Of a stretch of DNA of 64,000 bases, positions 22,641-34,560 are shown piece after piece; positions within the stretch are counted from its first letter, which is position 1, and the number at the start of each line of letters is the position of its first letter. The stretch is from Ashinkailepas kermadecensis. Taxonomy: Eukaryota > Arthropoda > Thecostraca > Neolepadidae. Location of the stretch: assembly GCA_034440615.1 (NCBI GenBank), contig JAOTOM010004745.1:62001-126000 (forward strand). Direction: 5' to 3'. The notes beneath the pieces were generated by a model. The model had not been told where the DNA came from and did not search any database. It saw nothing but the letters and a program-made list of their open reading frames with translations. A program made the position numbers and the translations under genes.

Positions 22641-24480
22641 ACTGATTAGACACGTTTGAATTCGGCCGAATGTCATGTCTTGTGATATCTTGCTACTTTA
22701 TCACACAGTTTCGGCGACAAATCGCACACCATCTTCAACCGAGATCGAAGACAAGTTCAAGGGCATTCCCAACGGAGGGGCAATACGGTCATGCCCGTTC
22801 CCTTCCAAGGAGACCAATCTCGATAGTAGCTAAATTTAGGTCAGGTCACACCGTATGGTCAGGTCAAGTAAGCTGAAGCTTGAATATTTGGTTTGGGCAG
22901 AAGCCAAAAAAAAACGCGAGGTGACCGAAGAAATCGGCTTGACATTTGACTGTGAAATATAATTTAATTGCTCAACTTTCGGATAACGCACAACAGGCCA
23001 TGTCGAATGACGTGGAATTTGATGGAAATCGAAGCTATAACGACCGAACCTTGCATTTGGTCGCTATCTTTTCATTAATTCCATCTAATAAATCAAGCTA
23101 ACCTTTGATCTTGGTTTGACCTTGATATGTTCTCGTTGAAATATTACACGAGGGTTCACTACGGGCTATCGCTTGATACCATATTTGGGCAGGTTTGGGT
23201 GAAAGGGAAAACAAATTCAAGGCGACCCAAAAATTCGGTTTACGTTGGACTTTGACTATTCACGTGGTCATGTGATATCTATGTAGTTGTTTCCAGCATG
23301 TTCCGTACAGGCAGACGCATGTGTGGTAATTAATTCGAATGAACATCAACCCGTCGCTGAATGCGAACACGAGTAGGCATGCGTCTCTGGCAAACTCGTC
23401 ACTGAATACGAATATGAATACGATGTTAACTTGACGCACATACTTTAGGCTGCCCAGGACGTCTCTCCATGGATTTGGAGATACCCAAGGACACCCAGTA
23501 TCACGTTTATAGTCAAGATATATCGATATATACGCAGGGTAAGGCAGCAAAAGACGTGCAACGCCTTGCGATAATGCAAATTTGGTGCCTCGCAAAGCAC
23601 ATTTCTCCACCCAAGCGAAAACACAAGATGGTCAAGGTTCATGTTATTCAAGAATAGTCTGGAAGCAGAAATTTGTAACGATTGCTGATCTTCCGCTCGC
23701 ATATTTTGTGACGACAGATAGCCTGCGAAGCCCGTTGATTTGCTATATCAGCTTTTAGTGTTTTTGGTGATTCCCTTGCATATATATTTTCACTATATGA
23801 AACTTCAAATGATCGATAATAATTTGTTTCGCCCATCATAGTATTTCAATAGCTGGGGCTTGGGGGACGCGAAAGAAATTGAGGGGGACAAATCGCCACT
23901 TAAAAAAAAAATGGGAGGGACATGTCCCCACAGCCCCTCCTCCAAATATTGCACCGATGAACGCCATGATACTCTACGTACTTCGATATTCATGTTTGTT
24001 ATCGATTTCAGGTCATTGAGAGTTACTGTAGTGTTAGGATCATGCTGCATCAACTGACGGACGTGGTTTGAAGGAAGGGATCCATGCTAAGTCTCGAGGG
24101 TGCTCGGCATGTTTGAGGGGTGCACAGGGAATTCTAAAATAATATAATCATCTACTGATACCTATTTCCAGGCAGCATCCAACAACACGTTTAGTTTTTT
24201 TTTAGCATACCATGGTATATTAACAAAGCGCGCATACACCGTTTCACATCAGAGAAATCCAAGAAGAAAATCAACTTCACAGCACATGAGGTAAGAATGT
24301 GCAAAAGGTGAGTGAAAAGCCGGCGGTTGTCGCCTCACTCGGACAATCCACGTGCGCTCCCCGTCACGTGTCGCCACGCACACGAGAGGCAGCTGATGGC
24401 ACGGAACACGAGAGGCAGCTGATGGCCAGTTGCAGAGCCGCCGGCGTGCACGACCAACACGTGCCAGACGCGTGCGCTGG
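22641..24480. other. Unassigned; possible transposon-end fragment near 23.9 kb
   Basis: At about 23,861-23,945 a run of GGGGGAC, an A-tract and GGGACATGTCCCC resembles transposon-end-like sequence but has no identified partner. The rest is unique sequence without a supportable gene. Confidence 0.35.
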
Positions 24481-24534
24481 CCGTACCAGCCGTACCAGCC
24501 GTACCAGCCGTACCAGCCGTACCAGCCGTACCAG
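24481..24534. repeat. 9-bp tandem repeat (CCGTACCAG)6
   Basis: Six perfect CCGTACCAG units. A 27-bp duplication carrying GAGGCAGCTGATGG lies just upstream (about 24,383-24,427). Confidence 0.97.
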
Positions 24535-25719
24535 CCGCAGACAGCTGCGGCGGCCGAGCTGCACTGCAGTCAGCTCCGCTACCAACCACAGACTGGTACC
24601 GCCGTCCAGAGCCCAAGTCACCTGGAGCAGTTGAGATGACCGTCAAGCACCGCACAGGAGCAGCAATGGTCCCCAGTGCGGGATCGCGCTTCACTAACCC
24701 ATCAAGCAATTCTCTCTTGCCCAATGAAATAGAATGCGACGCCTGAACAAACACCTGAAATGCAGATCTGACTTGGAACGTAGGCGTTGCTTTTGCCGCA
24801 CCCAAGTGTCTGTAACCCCGAAGAAGCCCGGGGCCAGTACTGAGCGAGTTTTACTATGGCGGCAGCTCCTCCAGCACCGTGAAGGGAGATTGTCGTCATC
24901 GCGCCAGCGGATCCCCAGAAGACCCGCCGGTCCCGACTCCTCCGGGAGTACCTGGAGGGCCGAGATCTGCAGGAGGAAATCTGGGACAAATGGCCCGGAT
25001 CCGACCGCAGCGAGACAGAGCCTATCGCTGCAGCAAATGCGGGCCCACAGCCCAGTCCAAACCGGCTGGTGAGCCCAGGGCGCCAATGATTGTCTGGCCG
25101 AAGCGCCCTAAAGCCCAAACAACTATCTGACTGACTGCTGAACTAAGAGATCGTACGCAGGGGAACTATTTCCAATGATGACCAAGGTTCGTATTATTTC
25201 CAGCAGTTTCTTTAATTGGCGCTTTAATGAGTACATGGGGATCCGAAGATGTATGGCAGAAATATAACTTCTGCTCTTGCATAGTTTAGAGGTGTAATAC
25301 GGGAAGCATGCTGCCTTTACACTCTCCGGACAAACCGTACCATTGCCGTGTTAATATTCCGAAGCACACGGTTTGAAGTGCGTACCGCATTCCATTACAT
25401 TAGCTGGTTAAGTGCAACCGGTGGGGTAGAAGAAAACCGCGCACTATGTGCATGAATCCAATTCCTATGGTTAATTTCCGATGGACCAAGTGAACATGCC
25501 CTTTAGTTGATAAATTATCGTGCATAAGCAACTCCAGGAATTTCAATGTTCACTCTCTTTTGATGTTCTCGCAATATATCACAACTATCAGGGCAAGGTC
25601 TACATTTCTTTTTGAGCATGCATGAAAGCAAGTTTGGAAACATTTAGAACCATGCGATTATAGCTAGATCGCTAATTTAATTTGCTCAGTTCGTTGTTTA
25701 TCTCGTTGTTATCTCTTAA
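24535..25719. other. GC-rich patch then AT-rich unassigned sequence
   Basis: About 24,540-25,090 is GC-rich with overlapping ORFs on both strands and no recognised domain. 25,140-25,720 is AT-rich and featureless. A retroposon 3' end near 25,076 is listed separately. Confidence 0.35.
25076..25131 (+). mobile_element. Short retroposon 3' end with TAAC-type tail
   Basis: GGGCGCC, a short arm, then GCGCCCTAAAGCCCAAACAA and a degenerate CTGACTGACTG tail. It matches the reverse complement of the 53,925 copy through CGCCCTAAAGCCCAAA. No target duplication was recognised. Confidence 0.4.
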
Positions 25720-25937
25720 ACAGGATCCAAAGTGTGAAAGCGACAAATACCAATGGTGATGAATTCCTTTAGGATATGTATTCGATGCATTGTGTTGTCC
25801 CACAAGGAAGTATACTAGAGCCTTTTTGTTTTACTTTATCTTGATGGTATCCAAAACTTCTCAAATTTGTTTGGAATAAGTTTACAGAGGACACCAATGT
25901 TTTGTTTTTCACAGTGACTGAGGAAGGAACGTTATGT
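25720..25937 (+). pseudogene. Decayed LINE reverse transcriptase fragment
   Basis: Translating from about 25,797 gives VVPQGSILEPFCF, a clear relic of the RT motif GVPQGSILGPLLF. About 15 codons later, after one stop, comes FTEDTNVLFF, matching the catalytic FADDTNVLF block with the first Asp motif damaged. Spacing and order fit a non-LTR reverse transcriptase. The flanks are too decayed to assign a clade. It is distinct from the CR1-like family elsewhere in the window, which reads FADDLKIF. A LINE tail insertion follows immediately. Confidence 0.6.
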
Positions 25938-26477
25938 GAAGCCGTAAAGTCATAACGTAACGTAACGTATTAAGGCTTAATAAGAGCCACAGGGGCCCAT
26001 CTGGGTTAAGCCTATCTAGAAAAGGTACTAGAATGTACATACTCCCACCGCAATCAATCCCTTATCCCAAGTTCCAAGGAAGCTATATATCCCAGCCCAT
26101 CTAACACCACTCACTTGCTCCCGCCTAACACCCTCAATAATCACAAGCTCCTCCCATCACACCCATCGTGCCACCATAGACAACCTCATCAGCATCACAT
26201 CCCGAAGGAAGGTGCCGAATCCACTGCTAGGCACATCCCACAGAAATTCATAAAGCGTTCAGACTTAATAAGAGACTCACTTGCTATTGCATAATACACT
26301 CAACAATTACAAACTCCTCCCATCATACCCATTGTGCTACCATAGACAATCTCATCAGTATCACATCCCGAAGGAAGGTGCTGAATCCACTGCTAGGTAC
26401 ACCCTATGTAAAGTTATAAAGCATTTAGACTTAATAAGAGACTCACTTGCTATTTCATAACACAGTCAACAATTACA
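25937..26477 (-). mobile_element. 5'-truncated CR1-like LINE copy (3' UTR only)
   Basis: It is nearly collinear with 30,862-31,385, the 3' UTR of the LINE at 31-34.6 kb. It contains two and a part tandem units of about 165 bp, each with CATCCCGAAGGAAGGTGC. Nine-base direct repeats AACGTTATG at 25,928-25,936 and 26,478-26,486 fit a target-site duplication. The terminal repeat differs from the other copy: here it is (CGTTA)n, there (CTTTATGA)n. The flank after the right duplication is also (CGTTA)n. Confidence 0.8.
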
Positions 26478-26639
26478 AACGTTATGACGTTACGTTACGT
26501 TACGTTGTCGCTTTCCACCCTTGGAACCCTTTTAGAAGAGATTCCAAACCCCTCTTTTTTGTGTCTTTGACGCAATTTATGTGGCCGCAGAGTGACAGAG
26601 TGGTAGGAGTGATTTCTGGGAAGTCAGCTGTGACTTGTG

Positions 26640-28240
26640 GGATTTCGGCGCGAATTTTTGGGCCCCCAGTGTGGTTTCCAAGGGCAGCGGCGCATGTTTT
26701 TGAGTCCAAGTGCGATTTTTAGACTCTGTCGTCATTTGTTGGGCGCCTATCGCGAATTTTAGTGGTCTCGACACGTCTGTCGGTGTCCAACACGTTTTGG
26801 TTTCTTTTAGTTTTAGGTTTCTTTTTAGTTTTGGTTTTAGCGATTGCTAGGACCCCAGGGTGGTTTTCCATGTCCGGACTGTTTTTTCGTTGCCCCGGCT
26901 TCATTTATGGGGTGTTCCCGATGAGACTTTTGGGGCCCCGGTGCGATCTGTCGAGCCCCTAGCCTGATTTTCAGGGGGCCCGGCCCAACCTTTTAGGGAC
27001 CCCATTGTTATATTAAAGAACCCGGCACGACATTTTTTGTCCCCAGCGTGATTTTCTGGGCCCAGGCGCGAACTTTTGAGCCCCCAGCCCCAGGCGCGAA
27101 CCCCCAGCTCAATACTGGGGGGGGTAGCTCGCCGGCAGTTCGCAGGGCTCGTTGTACTCAGCTGAGTCCCAACGCGATTTTGGAGGGCCCCTGTGCATAT
27201 TTTTCGACCACTGTGCGTGCTTTCTGTGGCCCGCTTCATTTATTTGGAGCCCCATACGCGAATTGCAAGGGTCCCGGTGCGAATTCTTAGGCCCCGATGC
27301 GAAATCTTGGGGTCCCGATGCGAATTCTTGGGGCCCCATTGCTATTTTGTGGGATCCCGGCACGATTCTTGGGAGCCTATCCCTCTCAGGATGGAAGCGG
27401 CATTTTCCCTCTTGGTACGCCAGTGCGGCTGTTCAACGACCTTTTTCAGCGGATGACATCCTTCACAGTAGAAAGCCCCTTCGGATAATTTTATTTCGGG
27501 ATCTGCTCTTAATATTCCGGTGCTTGGGTCGATTCGATGATGCCGCGGTGTGATTTTTGGGGTAGAGTTCCATCTGTATCCACGTGCGCGATATTTTTGG
27601 GCCCCAGTACGATTGTATGTTGTCCCAGTGTTATTTTTTTTTCGGTGGCTTGGCACGTTTCTTTTCCGGGTCCCGACGGTTTTTTTCGTCGGTCATTGAA
27701 GCGATTTGTGATGCGGCAAAGGGACATTCTGGGTAAGAATTTATTTTCGGGAGGCAGCTGCGACTTTTATGGCCCTGACGCGACCTTTGGGCCACCAGCG
27801 TGATTCTCAAGGGCTGCGACGTTGCCTTTTAGGGTCCCAGTGCGATTTTTATTTTGGATCCGGGTCTCATTTGTTGGGATCCATAGCACAAGTTTTAGTG
27901 GTCTGGACTGAACACCCATCGTGATTTCCAGGGCCCCGGTCAGATTGTTTTGGGTGCTGAGCGCTATTTCGGGTGCGCCGGCCCGACCATTTGAGGCCCC
28001 CAACGTGATTTTTAGGGACCCGGCGCGACTTCTTGGGGGCCAGGTCCCACATTTGGAGACCAAACGTCCTTCTTAGTGGTCACCGAGCGCTTTTTTGGGG
28101 GGCCACAAATGTGATTTTTATGGGCTTCAGTGCGATTTTGGTGCCCCGGAGATATTTTCAGGGCCCCGCGATTTTTTTAACCCTCGACGTATTTTGAAGG
28201 ACCCAGAGCGAATTTTGGAGGAAAGTTCGCCTGAGGAAGG
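26640..28240. repeat. Second block of the decayed CGATTTTGGGGCCC family
   Basis: Units such as GGGCCCCGGTGCGATCTGTC and GTCCCAACGCGATTTTGG repeat every 25-30 bp. The segment 26,875-27,430 is collinear with parts of 10.26-10.95 kb, with the two sub-blocks in swapped order, so it is a dispersed homologous block with rearrangement. No gene is visible inside. Confidence 0.75.
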
Positions 28241-28692
28241 AAAATCGATCAACATTTCACCACGTTACACATCTTGCCTTTTTTACAAAGGCATCTAGCT
28301 TCATCTGTCCCTTCATTTGCAACATCGAAGAAGAGAACGCAAATGAATATCTAGCTCTCGTCACTCGTGTCGTGCGGCCTGGCTCGCGTCGCCCCGCTCC
28401 TCTGTGTTGTGAGTAAAGTAGTATGTCATATTTTTGTGATACCACCATTAATGGACCCAATTGCTGGCTTTGTAGCATGCATTTTTTTAACCGAAACATT
28501 TCACATTTAAGCCATCCTCGCCGCTTTGACCTCAGTGTAAGTGTTGCCAACTTGCTACCATTTTCCTTCGTGATAAAAATGCACCGTTCCAAGGAAAGAT
28601 CACTTCCGCTACCGGAATTATTCTAAGATTTGTTTGTGGTTGCTTTCTTCATTGAAACTCCCTTTGACTAGGTGGGATTTTTAACACGACTG

Positions 28693-28911
28693 ATTGTATT
28701 TCACGGCACTAGATGGGACGCATCCCGCCTTGTCAACATGTTAGAGGAGGCCCGATCCAAAACTCATTGTATTTCACGGCACTGGGTGGGACGCATCCCA
28801 CCTTGTCAACATGTTAGAGGAGGCCCGGTCCAAAACTCATTGTATTTCACGGCACTAGGTGGGACGCATCCCACCTTGTCAACATGTTAGAGGAGGCCCG
28901 GTCCAAAACTC
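28693..28911. repeat. 73-bp tandem repeat, 3 copies
   Basis: Each unit begins ATTGTATTTCACGGCACT and contains GTGGGACGCATCCCACC and TTAGAGGAGGCCCG. Starts are at 28,693, 28,766 and 28,839. Copies two and three are almost identical; the first has drifted more. Confidence 0.97.
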
Positions 28912-30020
28912 ATCACCAAGTAAGGTAAGGTCTGTTGATAACTTCCATGTACCTTTTTCATCGAAATCCTATAGACTTTATTCCATATAATTTACAGCAC
29001 GATGAACTGGAATAGCATTATTGGTTCAAAATTCCTTCTTGTATCTATTCGTGTACTTATATTGAAGGAAGATCCCAAAAAACGTTTTCAGCACTTATTT
29101 CGTTGACTTTTACACCAGAAGTTAACTGACAGCCAAAATCAACCTTGATAAATTGCACAGAATGCAAATTGAACATTTTTGATGTAGGTGGTTATATAAG
29201 AAGGAGAGTGTAAGAGTAGATCATAATGTATATATGTGTGTTATCATGAATATGTATTTATATGCTTAATTGCGTATACATGCACATGTGTATGTGCAGG
29301 TGTGTGCATATGTGTATGTAAATCTGTATGAACTCGTGTGTATGTTCATGTATATGTATGCATGTGCATGTATACATTTATATGTGTGAGTGGGTTGGTC
29401 CGGTTTGGACACTTTTTGCCAAAATCGATAGCAGCTCCCCATCATTTTATGCATTTTGGGCCGCTGAACACGATGGAAGCATCAGAAATGCACATTTCTC
29501 ACATCTTTTGATGGCCCCGGCCACTTGAAGATTTTGGCTGGGACCAAATTTTGGACATTTTTGCATCTCATAAGCGGACTGGTGGAAAAATGAGTCCGCT
29601 TCAGCATTACATCGTCGAGGCAATTCATTTTCGATCATTTGGCACCGTTCCCAAGATTCTAGCTGTCTTATTACCTCAGATTTCGTCTTCTGAAGTATGG
29701 AAGTATCGAGAGGTTCCCTGGGCTGCCAAGAGATGGCAGGCCTAGCGAGCCCGGCTGCCTTCCACGTACACACAACTGAGGGACGCGAGGAAGTTTTCGC
29801 GGGAAATTCAGCTGTTTTGTGACAATCATTGCGCAATAGCTATTGACGAATGCGAATGTAAACAAAACAAAAAAGCAAGGATATTAGGAATAGGTAACCA
29901 ACACTTCGTCCTGTGTTGTCCAGCAGGCATTAGGTATTAGCCATGGAAGGCCAGATATTTCGAAAGAAAATGAAGACACCACATCCTCAATTCCGCATTT
30001 TGCCACGACGGTTGCCATGA
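28912..30020. other. Unassigned; TATG/TGTA-rich stretch at 29.2-29.4 kb
   Basis: About 29,220-29,400 is low-complexity TGTATATG/TGCATGTG. The rest has no supportable gene. Confidence 0.4.
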
Positions 30021-30728
30021 ACCCAGCTTCCAACAAAATGGGATGTGATTGGCCGCCTGCAAATGATCCGCATCGAGCGCATGCAAGCGGTATCGGTCGT
30101 CGACGAACGTCAGGTGTCCGTGGAGGAATGCATGGAGGCAGTTGTAGAAGAGATCCTACACCTTTGGAAGCGGGCATCCCTCCCCGTTCGTGATCGTGCT
30201 CGCGTCATAGAGGCTGTAAGAAGCCTTTGGAGCAGGAAGGACGCCATCAAGAAAAAATCGGGCAAAAGCCAATAAGCAGCACGAGCACACCTCGTCAAGG
30301 TCGTGGTTTCGGACATGGACAAGCTTTTTGACATCGCCAGCAGGACCCACCAGCTAGAGCTGCCTAAGGACCGCGCGTTCTTGGTGGACCAGCGCGGTCC
30401 CAGGCTCCTCCACATCGGGGGCCTCGACGCCGAGACCACCGCGCGCTGGCAAAGGCGGGAGGAGCGGCAGGCGCGGCAGGTGCGGGAGGCGGCGAGGGCA
30501 GCTTTCGCAACCGCTGCAGCCACGGCAGCCACGGCGAGGGCGAGCCGTGCTCGCGCTCAAGTCAGACGGCTGCCCCTGCGACCCACCCAGCTGTGGCACC
30601 AGAAACCGTCTGCACTGCTGCCGCCGCTGCTGGCGGCTCCACCGCGGCCCGTCGCTCGGCGTCTCTGGCGCTCAGAGATGGCGCCGTGCCGTCCGGGGAC
30701 CATCGTACGACTCGCGCTGCCCAAGTAG
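30021..30728 (+). pseudogene. Broken ORF of an uncharacterised arthropod-type family (LFDIA / FLxDQRGPR)
   Basis: A single frame runs from about 30,021 to the stop at 30,726-30,728, broken only by TAA at 30,273-30,275. It starts LPTKWDVIGRLQMIR after a possible AG splice acceptor (30,025-30,026). It continues with a helical segment (VEEILHLWKRASLPVRDRAR), a Lys-rich stretch, LFDIA and the block FLVDQRGPRLLHIGGLD. The tail is Arg/Ala-rich (WQRREERQARQVREAARAA) and could form a charged coiled coil. From memory, the order LPTK..W..A.iP..LFDIA..FLxDQR..R is shared by a large uncharacterised family in arthropods and other invertebrates, often in repetitive DNA. I know of no function. The C-terminal 60 residues overlap GC-rich sequence and may not be real coding. 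Confidence 0.5.
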
Positions 30729-30819
30729 CTGGCGCTGCTGCCACCCCCGCCGCCGTCCTCACAGGTGCAGCTCCTGGCATCCAGTCATTCGTTGCTGGTG
30801 AAGACTGAGAATAGCAATT

Positions 30820-30854
30820 GGTCTCAATTTAAACAGCTATATTCAATTGAGACC
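30820..30854. repeat. 10-bp inverted repeat at the LINE 3' junction
   Basis: GGTCTCAATT (30,820-30,829) and AATTGAGACC (30,845-30,854) form perfect arms around a 15-base loop. The right arm abuts the LINE tail that begins near 30,855. Confidence 0.7.
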
Positions 30855-33800
30855 ATAAAAGTCATAAAGTCATAAAGTATTAAGGCTTAATAAGAGCCAC
30901 AGGGGCCCATCTGGGTTAAGCCTATCTAGAAAAGGTACTAGGAATGTACATACTCCCACCCCAATCAATATCTTATCCCAAGTTCCTAGGAAGCTATATA
31001 TCCCAGCCTATCTAGCACCACTCACTTGCTACCGCATAACACCCTCAACAATCACAAGCTCCTCCCATTACACCCATCGTGCCACCATAGACAATCTCAT
31101 CAGCATCACATCCCGAAGGAAGGTGCCGAATCCACTGCTAGGCACACCCCACACAAATTCATAAAGCGTTCAGACTTAATAAGAGACTCACTTGCTATTG
31201 CATAATACACTCAACAATTACAAACTCCTCCCATCATACCCATTGTGCTACCATAGACAATCTCATCAGTATCACATCCCGAAGGAAGGTGCTGAATCCA
31301 CTGCTAGGTACACCCTATATAAAGTTATAAAGCGTTTAGACTTAATAAGGGACTCACTTGCTATTGCATAACACGCTTAACAATTTCAAACTCCTCTCAA
31401 CTCCCAACTCCTCCCTGTCGATGAACCCTCCCTGGAATACATAAAAACAAGCCCCCATTCTTATAATGATTGTCTATGCCGTTTTTAAAGATGTTCAGTG
31501 TGTTGCTACTGACAATGGTTCCTGGCAGCTGGTTCCAGTGTTCTACTACCCTGTTGGTGAAGAAAGACTGTCTTAACCTTGTCCTGCTGTGATTAACTTT
31601 AATTTTGAATTGATCACCTCTAATTGCATCATTTCTGTTCAATTCAAACATTTCCCTGAGATATCCCTGTTCCTGACCATGTACAAATTTAAAAACCTCG
31701 ATGAGATCTCCTCTCAGCCTTCTATATCTAAGTGAAAACATATTCAATTTCTTCAATCTTTCCTCATATGCCAGGTTGCCTATACCATTAACCATTTGTG
31801 TTGCCCTCTTTTGTACTCTTTCTAAAAGCCAACAATCTTTCTCATAACTAGGGGACCAAGCTTGGACACAGTATTCCAAATGTGGCCTAACATATGCACA
31901 GTAAAGCTTCCTGATGACCTCCTCACTTTTGTATGACACATTCCTCTGTATTGCCCCAAGCATTCTTAGTGCCTTCTTCCTGGCTTCTTTGGTCTGTTCT
32001 GATGCCCCCAATTTTGTGTTCAAAATAACACCTAAGTCCTTCTCCTGCTGAGTCACAGATAGTACTTGGCCACCCATCAAGTATGGAGCCTTCATATGCT
32101 GCCTACCTACATGCATGACTTTGCACTTATCAAAATTAAACTTCATTTGCCATTTTTCGGACCACTTCACTAGCTCGTCTAAGTCTTTCTTCAGCAAAAC
32201 CTGCTCATTGTGCCCTGTTATTGCCCTAAAGATCTTCAAATCATCCGCCAATTTCAAAACCTTACTGCTTAGGCCACATTCAATGCTATTCACATATATA
32301 TGAACAATAGTGGCCCCAGTACCGACCCCTGGGGTACTCCACTAAGAACATTTTGCCATGATGACTTTGTACCATTTAGCATCACTCTCTGCTGTCTATC
32401 TGAAAGCCACAACTCTATCCATTTTAGGATGCTACCTGCAATACCATGGACCTGAAGCTGCATCATTAACCGTCTATGGGGTACCTTGTCAAAGGTCTTA
32501 CTAAAGTCAAGATATGCTACATCAACCTGATTTCCCTGATCAAATTGTTCTGTAGCAAAATTCAAAGTCCCAGAGATTTGTGAGACACGATCGCCCTTTT
32601 CTAAACCCATGTTGAGTATCTTGAATCAATCTGTTTCCTTCCAGAAAACTAACTATTCTATCCTTGATAATTGATTCGAGTACCTTGCAGACTAGGGATG
32701 TGAGGCTTACTGGCCTATAGTTTTCAACTTTCCCTCTTTCTCCGTTCTTGAAAATAGGAACTACATTTGCCCGTTTCCAATCTGTAGGAATTTCATTTTG
32801 TGAAACTGATCTACAAAATATTAAACTAAGTGGAATTGCCACTTCCTTTTCAGCTTCCCGCAATACCCTAGCATAAATTCCATCAGGTCCTGCTGCCTTG
32901 TTTGGCTTTATTTTTCTGATATAATTGAAAACAATATCACTATCAATGAAATCAACATCGTGTATCTGATCACCTGTCATTGAACTGTGGTTCACGGTTG
33001 GCAGATTAGTCACATCCTCCACTGTAAACACTGATTTAAACTGCTTGCTCAGCTCCTCAACCATCTCACCATCCTCGCTCAATATAGTCCCATTTACTTC
33101 CAGTGGACCAATTGTGCTTGAAACTTTACTTAGCTTGTAGAAACTAAAGAACTTTTTACTGTCCCCATTACAGTTCCTAGCCAAATCCCATTCTTTTGCT
33201 CTCTTTGCTGCTCCGATTTTCTGCTTCACAGCATCTCTATATTTTTGATACGACCATAGATTTACGATATTTGAAGCTTCCTTAAATACTCTAAATGCAT
33301 CTTTCTTAGCCTTAATTGCTTTCATCACATCTGGTGCAAGCCATGCTGGCTTTCCTACCCTTCTTTTGCGCCTTTGCTTTTGGGGGACATGTCTAATCTG
33401 AATTTCCCTCAAGTAAGATTTGAACTTTTCCCACATTTTACAGGCATTTAAATCAAAGAATTCTTCTTCCAATTTTATGGCACTTAAAGCCTCTCTCATG
33501 CAGTCAAAGTCTTCCCTGTTAAAATTTGGAATCTTTGCCAAATTATCCTTGATTGTTCCTGCTACCTGTGCCTTGAATCTTACTATGTTATGGTCACTTC
33601 TTCCCAGAGTTTCTCCTACAGTCAAGTCTTGAACTAAATCACTTAAACCTGAGACGACAAGGTCTAAGAATGAGCCCTGCCTGGTTGGTTCCGTTACAAG
33701 CTGGTGTGAGAACAAGTCCTCTTCAAGGCATTTCCTAAACAGTTTACATGATGGGGAGCCAACACCAACATTTTCGTATCCTTTTAGATTAAAGTCACCA

Positions 33801-34560
33801 AGAATAAAGCATTTCCTCTGAAAGTTTCTACTGATTTCCTGACAAATCACCTTATCGAGCTCCAGTTGCTGAGAATGTGGCAAGGTTCCTGATCGATACA
33901 AAGCTCCTATCCTCAGTTTATTGCTGTTGCCTTTTCCGACAGCAACATCAAGCCAAATGGACTCCACAGACACATTTTTGTACCCCATCTGCTACTTTTT
34001 GAGAACTGTATAAGCTATTCACATACAGCATTACACCACCCCCTTTCACTGCTGGACCCCTATTGCATGAAAACATATTGTATCCCTGGATCTCATAGTC
34101 CTGCAAGTTATCCCCAAAATACCCCTCACTGACCCATTCCTCAGTAATGCAAACAAAATCTGGTTTCTCCTCAGCAACATAACACTTGAACCCATCAAAT
34201 TTGGATCGAATGCTCTGAACATTAAGCATCATACACTTAACAAAAGTTCCATGACCCTCTTTGGCTTTTTCATGTTGAGTAGCTCTATCATCTCTGGATG
34301 AGCTACCACTCTGCCCCCTTGATCTACTGCTACCCCTATTTGCTGACTGTGCGGTTCTATTGCCTATGCTTTCACTATTGGCATATCCCTGAGATGGCAA
34401 TGCCAATTCTTCCCTCCCCACCCCATTATCTAGTTTCCCTGAAGGACATGAACCCCCGAAGGACCCCATCCCCCTGAACCTGAGACCAGTCCCAAGTTTC
34501 ACTCTAACTCTTCGTGCACTCAGTGAAGTGGTAGGTAACGACTCTAGCATTGTCCACTCA
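30855..34560 (-). mobile_element. CR1-like LINE, minus strand, 5' truncated
   Basis: The element has an endonuclease-RT ORF (34,550 down to 31,397), a 3' UTR with about 165-bp internal tandem units (31,396 down to 30,870), and a terminal repeat of the type ACTTTATG/ACTTTTATGG at 30,855-30,880. Short repeated 3' octamers instead of poly-A are typical of the CR1/L2 group. No ORF1 was found beyond 34,560, so the 5' part is missing. Two further copies of the same family occur at 25.94-26.48 and 50.72-51.79 kb. Confidence 0.85.
31397..34550 (-). pseudogene. CR1-like LINE ORF2 (APE endonuclease + reverse transcriptase), three frameshifts
   Basis: Segment 34,550-33,950 carries a Ser/Arg-rich leader and the nuclease N-terminus (MLNVQSIRSK, ITEEWV). 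After a frameshift near 33,975, segment 33,988-32,540 carries the rest of the nuclease (ESIWLDV, GALYR, ILGDFN, GSFLDLVVS, GRSDHNIVRF). RT blocks 1-3 follow in it (NKAAGPDGIYARVL, NYRPVSLTSLVCKVLES, QHGFRKGRSC). A frameshift near 32,570 leads to QVDVAYLDFSKTFDKVPH and SGVPQGSVLGPLLF. A third, a one-base deletion near 32,300 compared with the copy at 50.8 kb, leads to LADDLKIF, where the related copy has FADD. The C-terminal part (AYVRPHLEYCVQAWSP, NRVVEHWNQLPG) is intact. The family nicks DNA and copies its RNA by target-primed reverse transcription. Because of the frameshifts and the LADD change this copy is dead. Confidence 0.92.
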
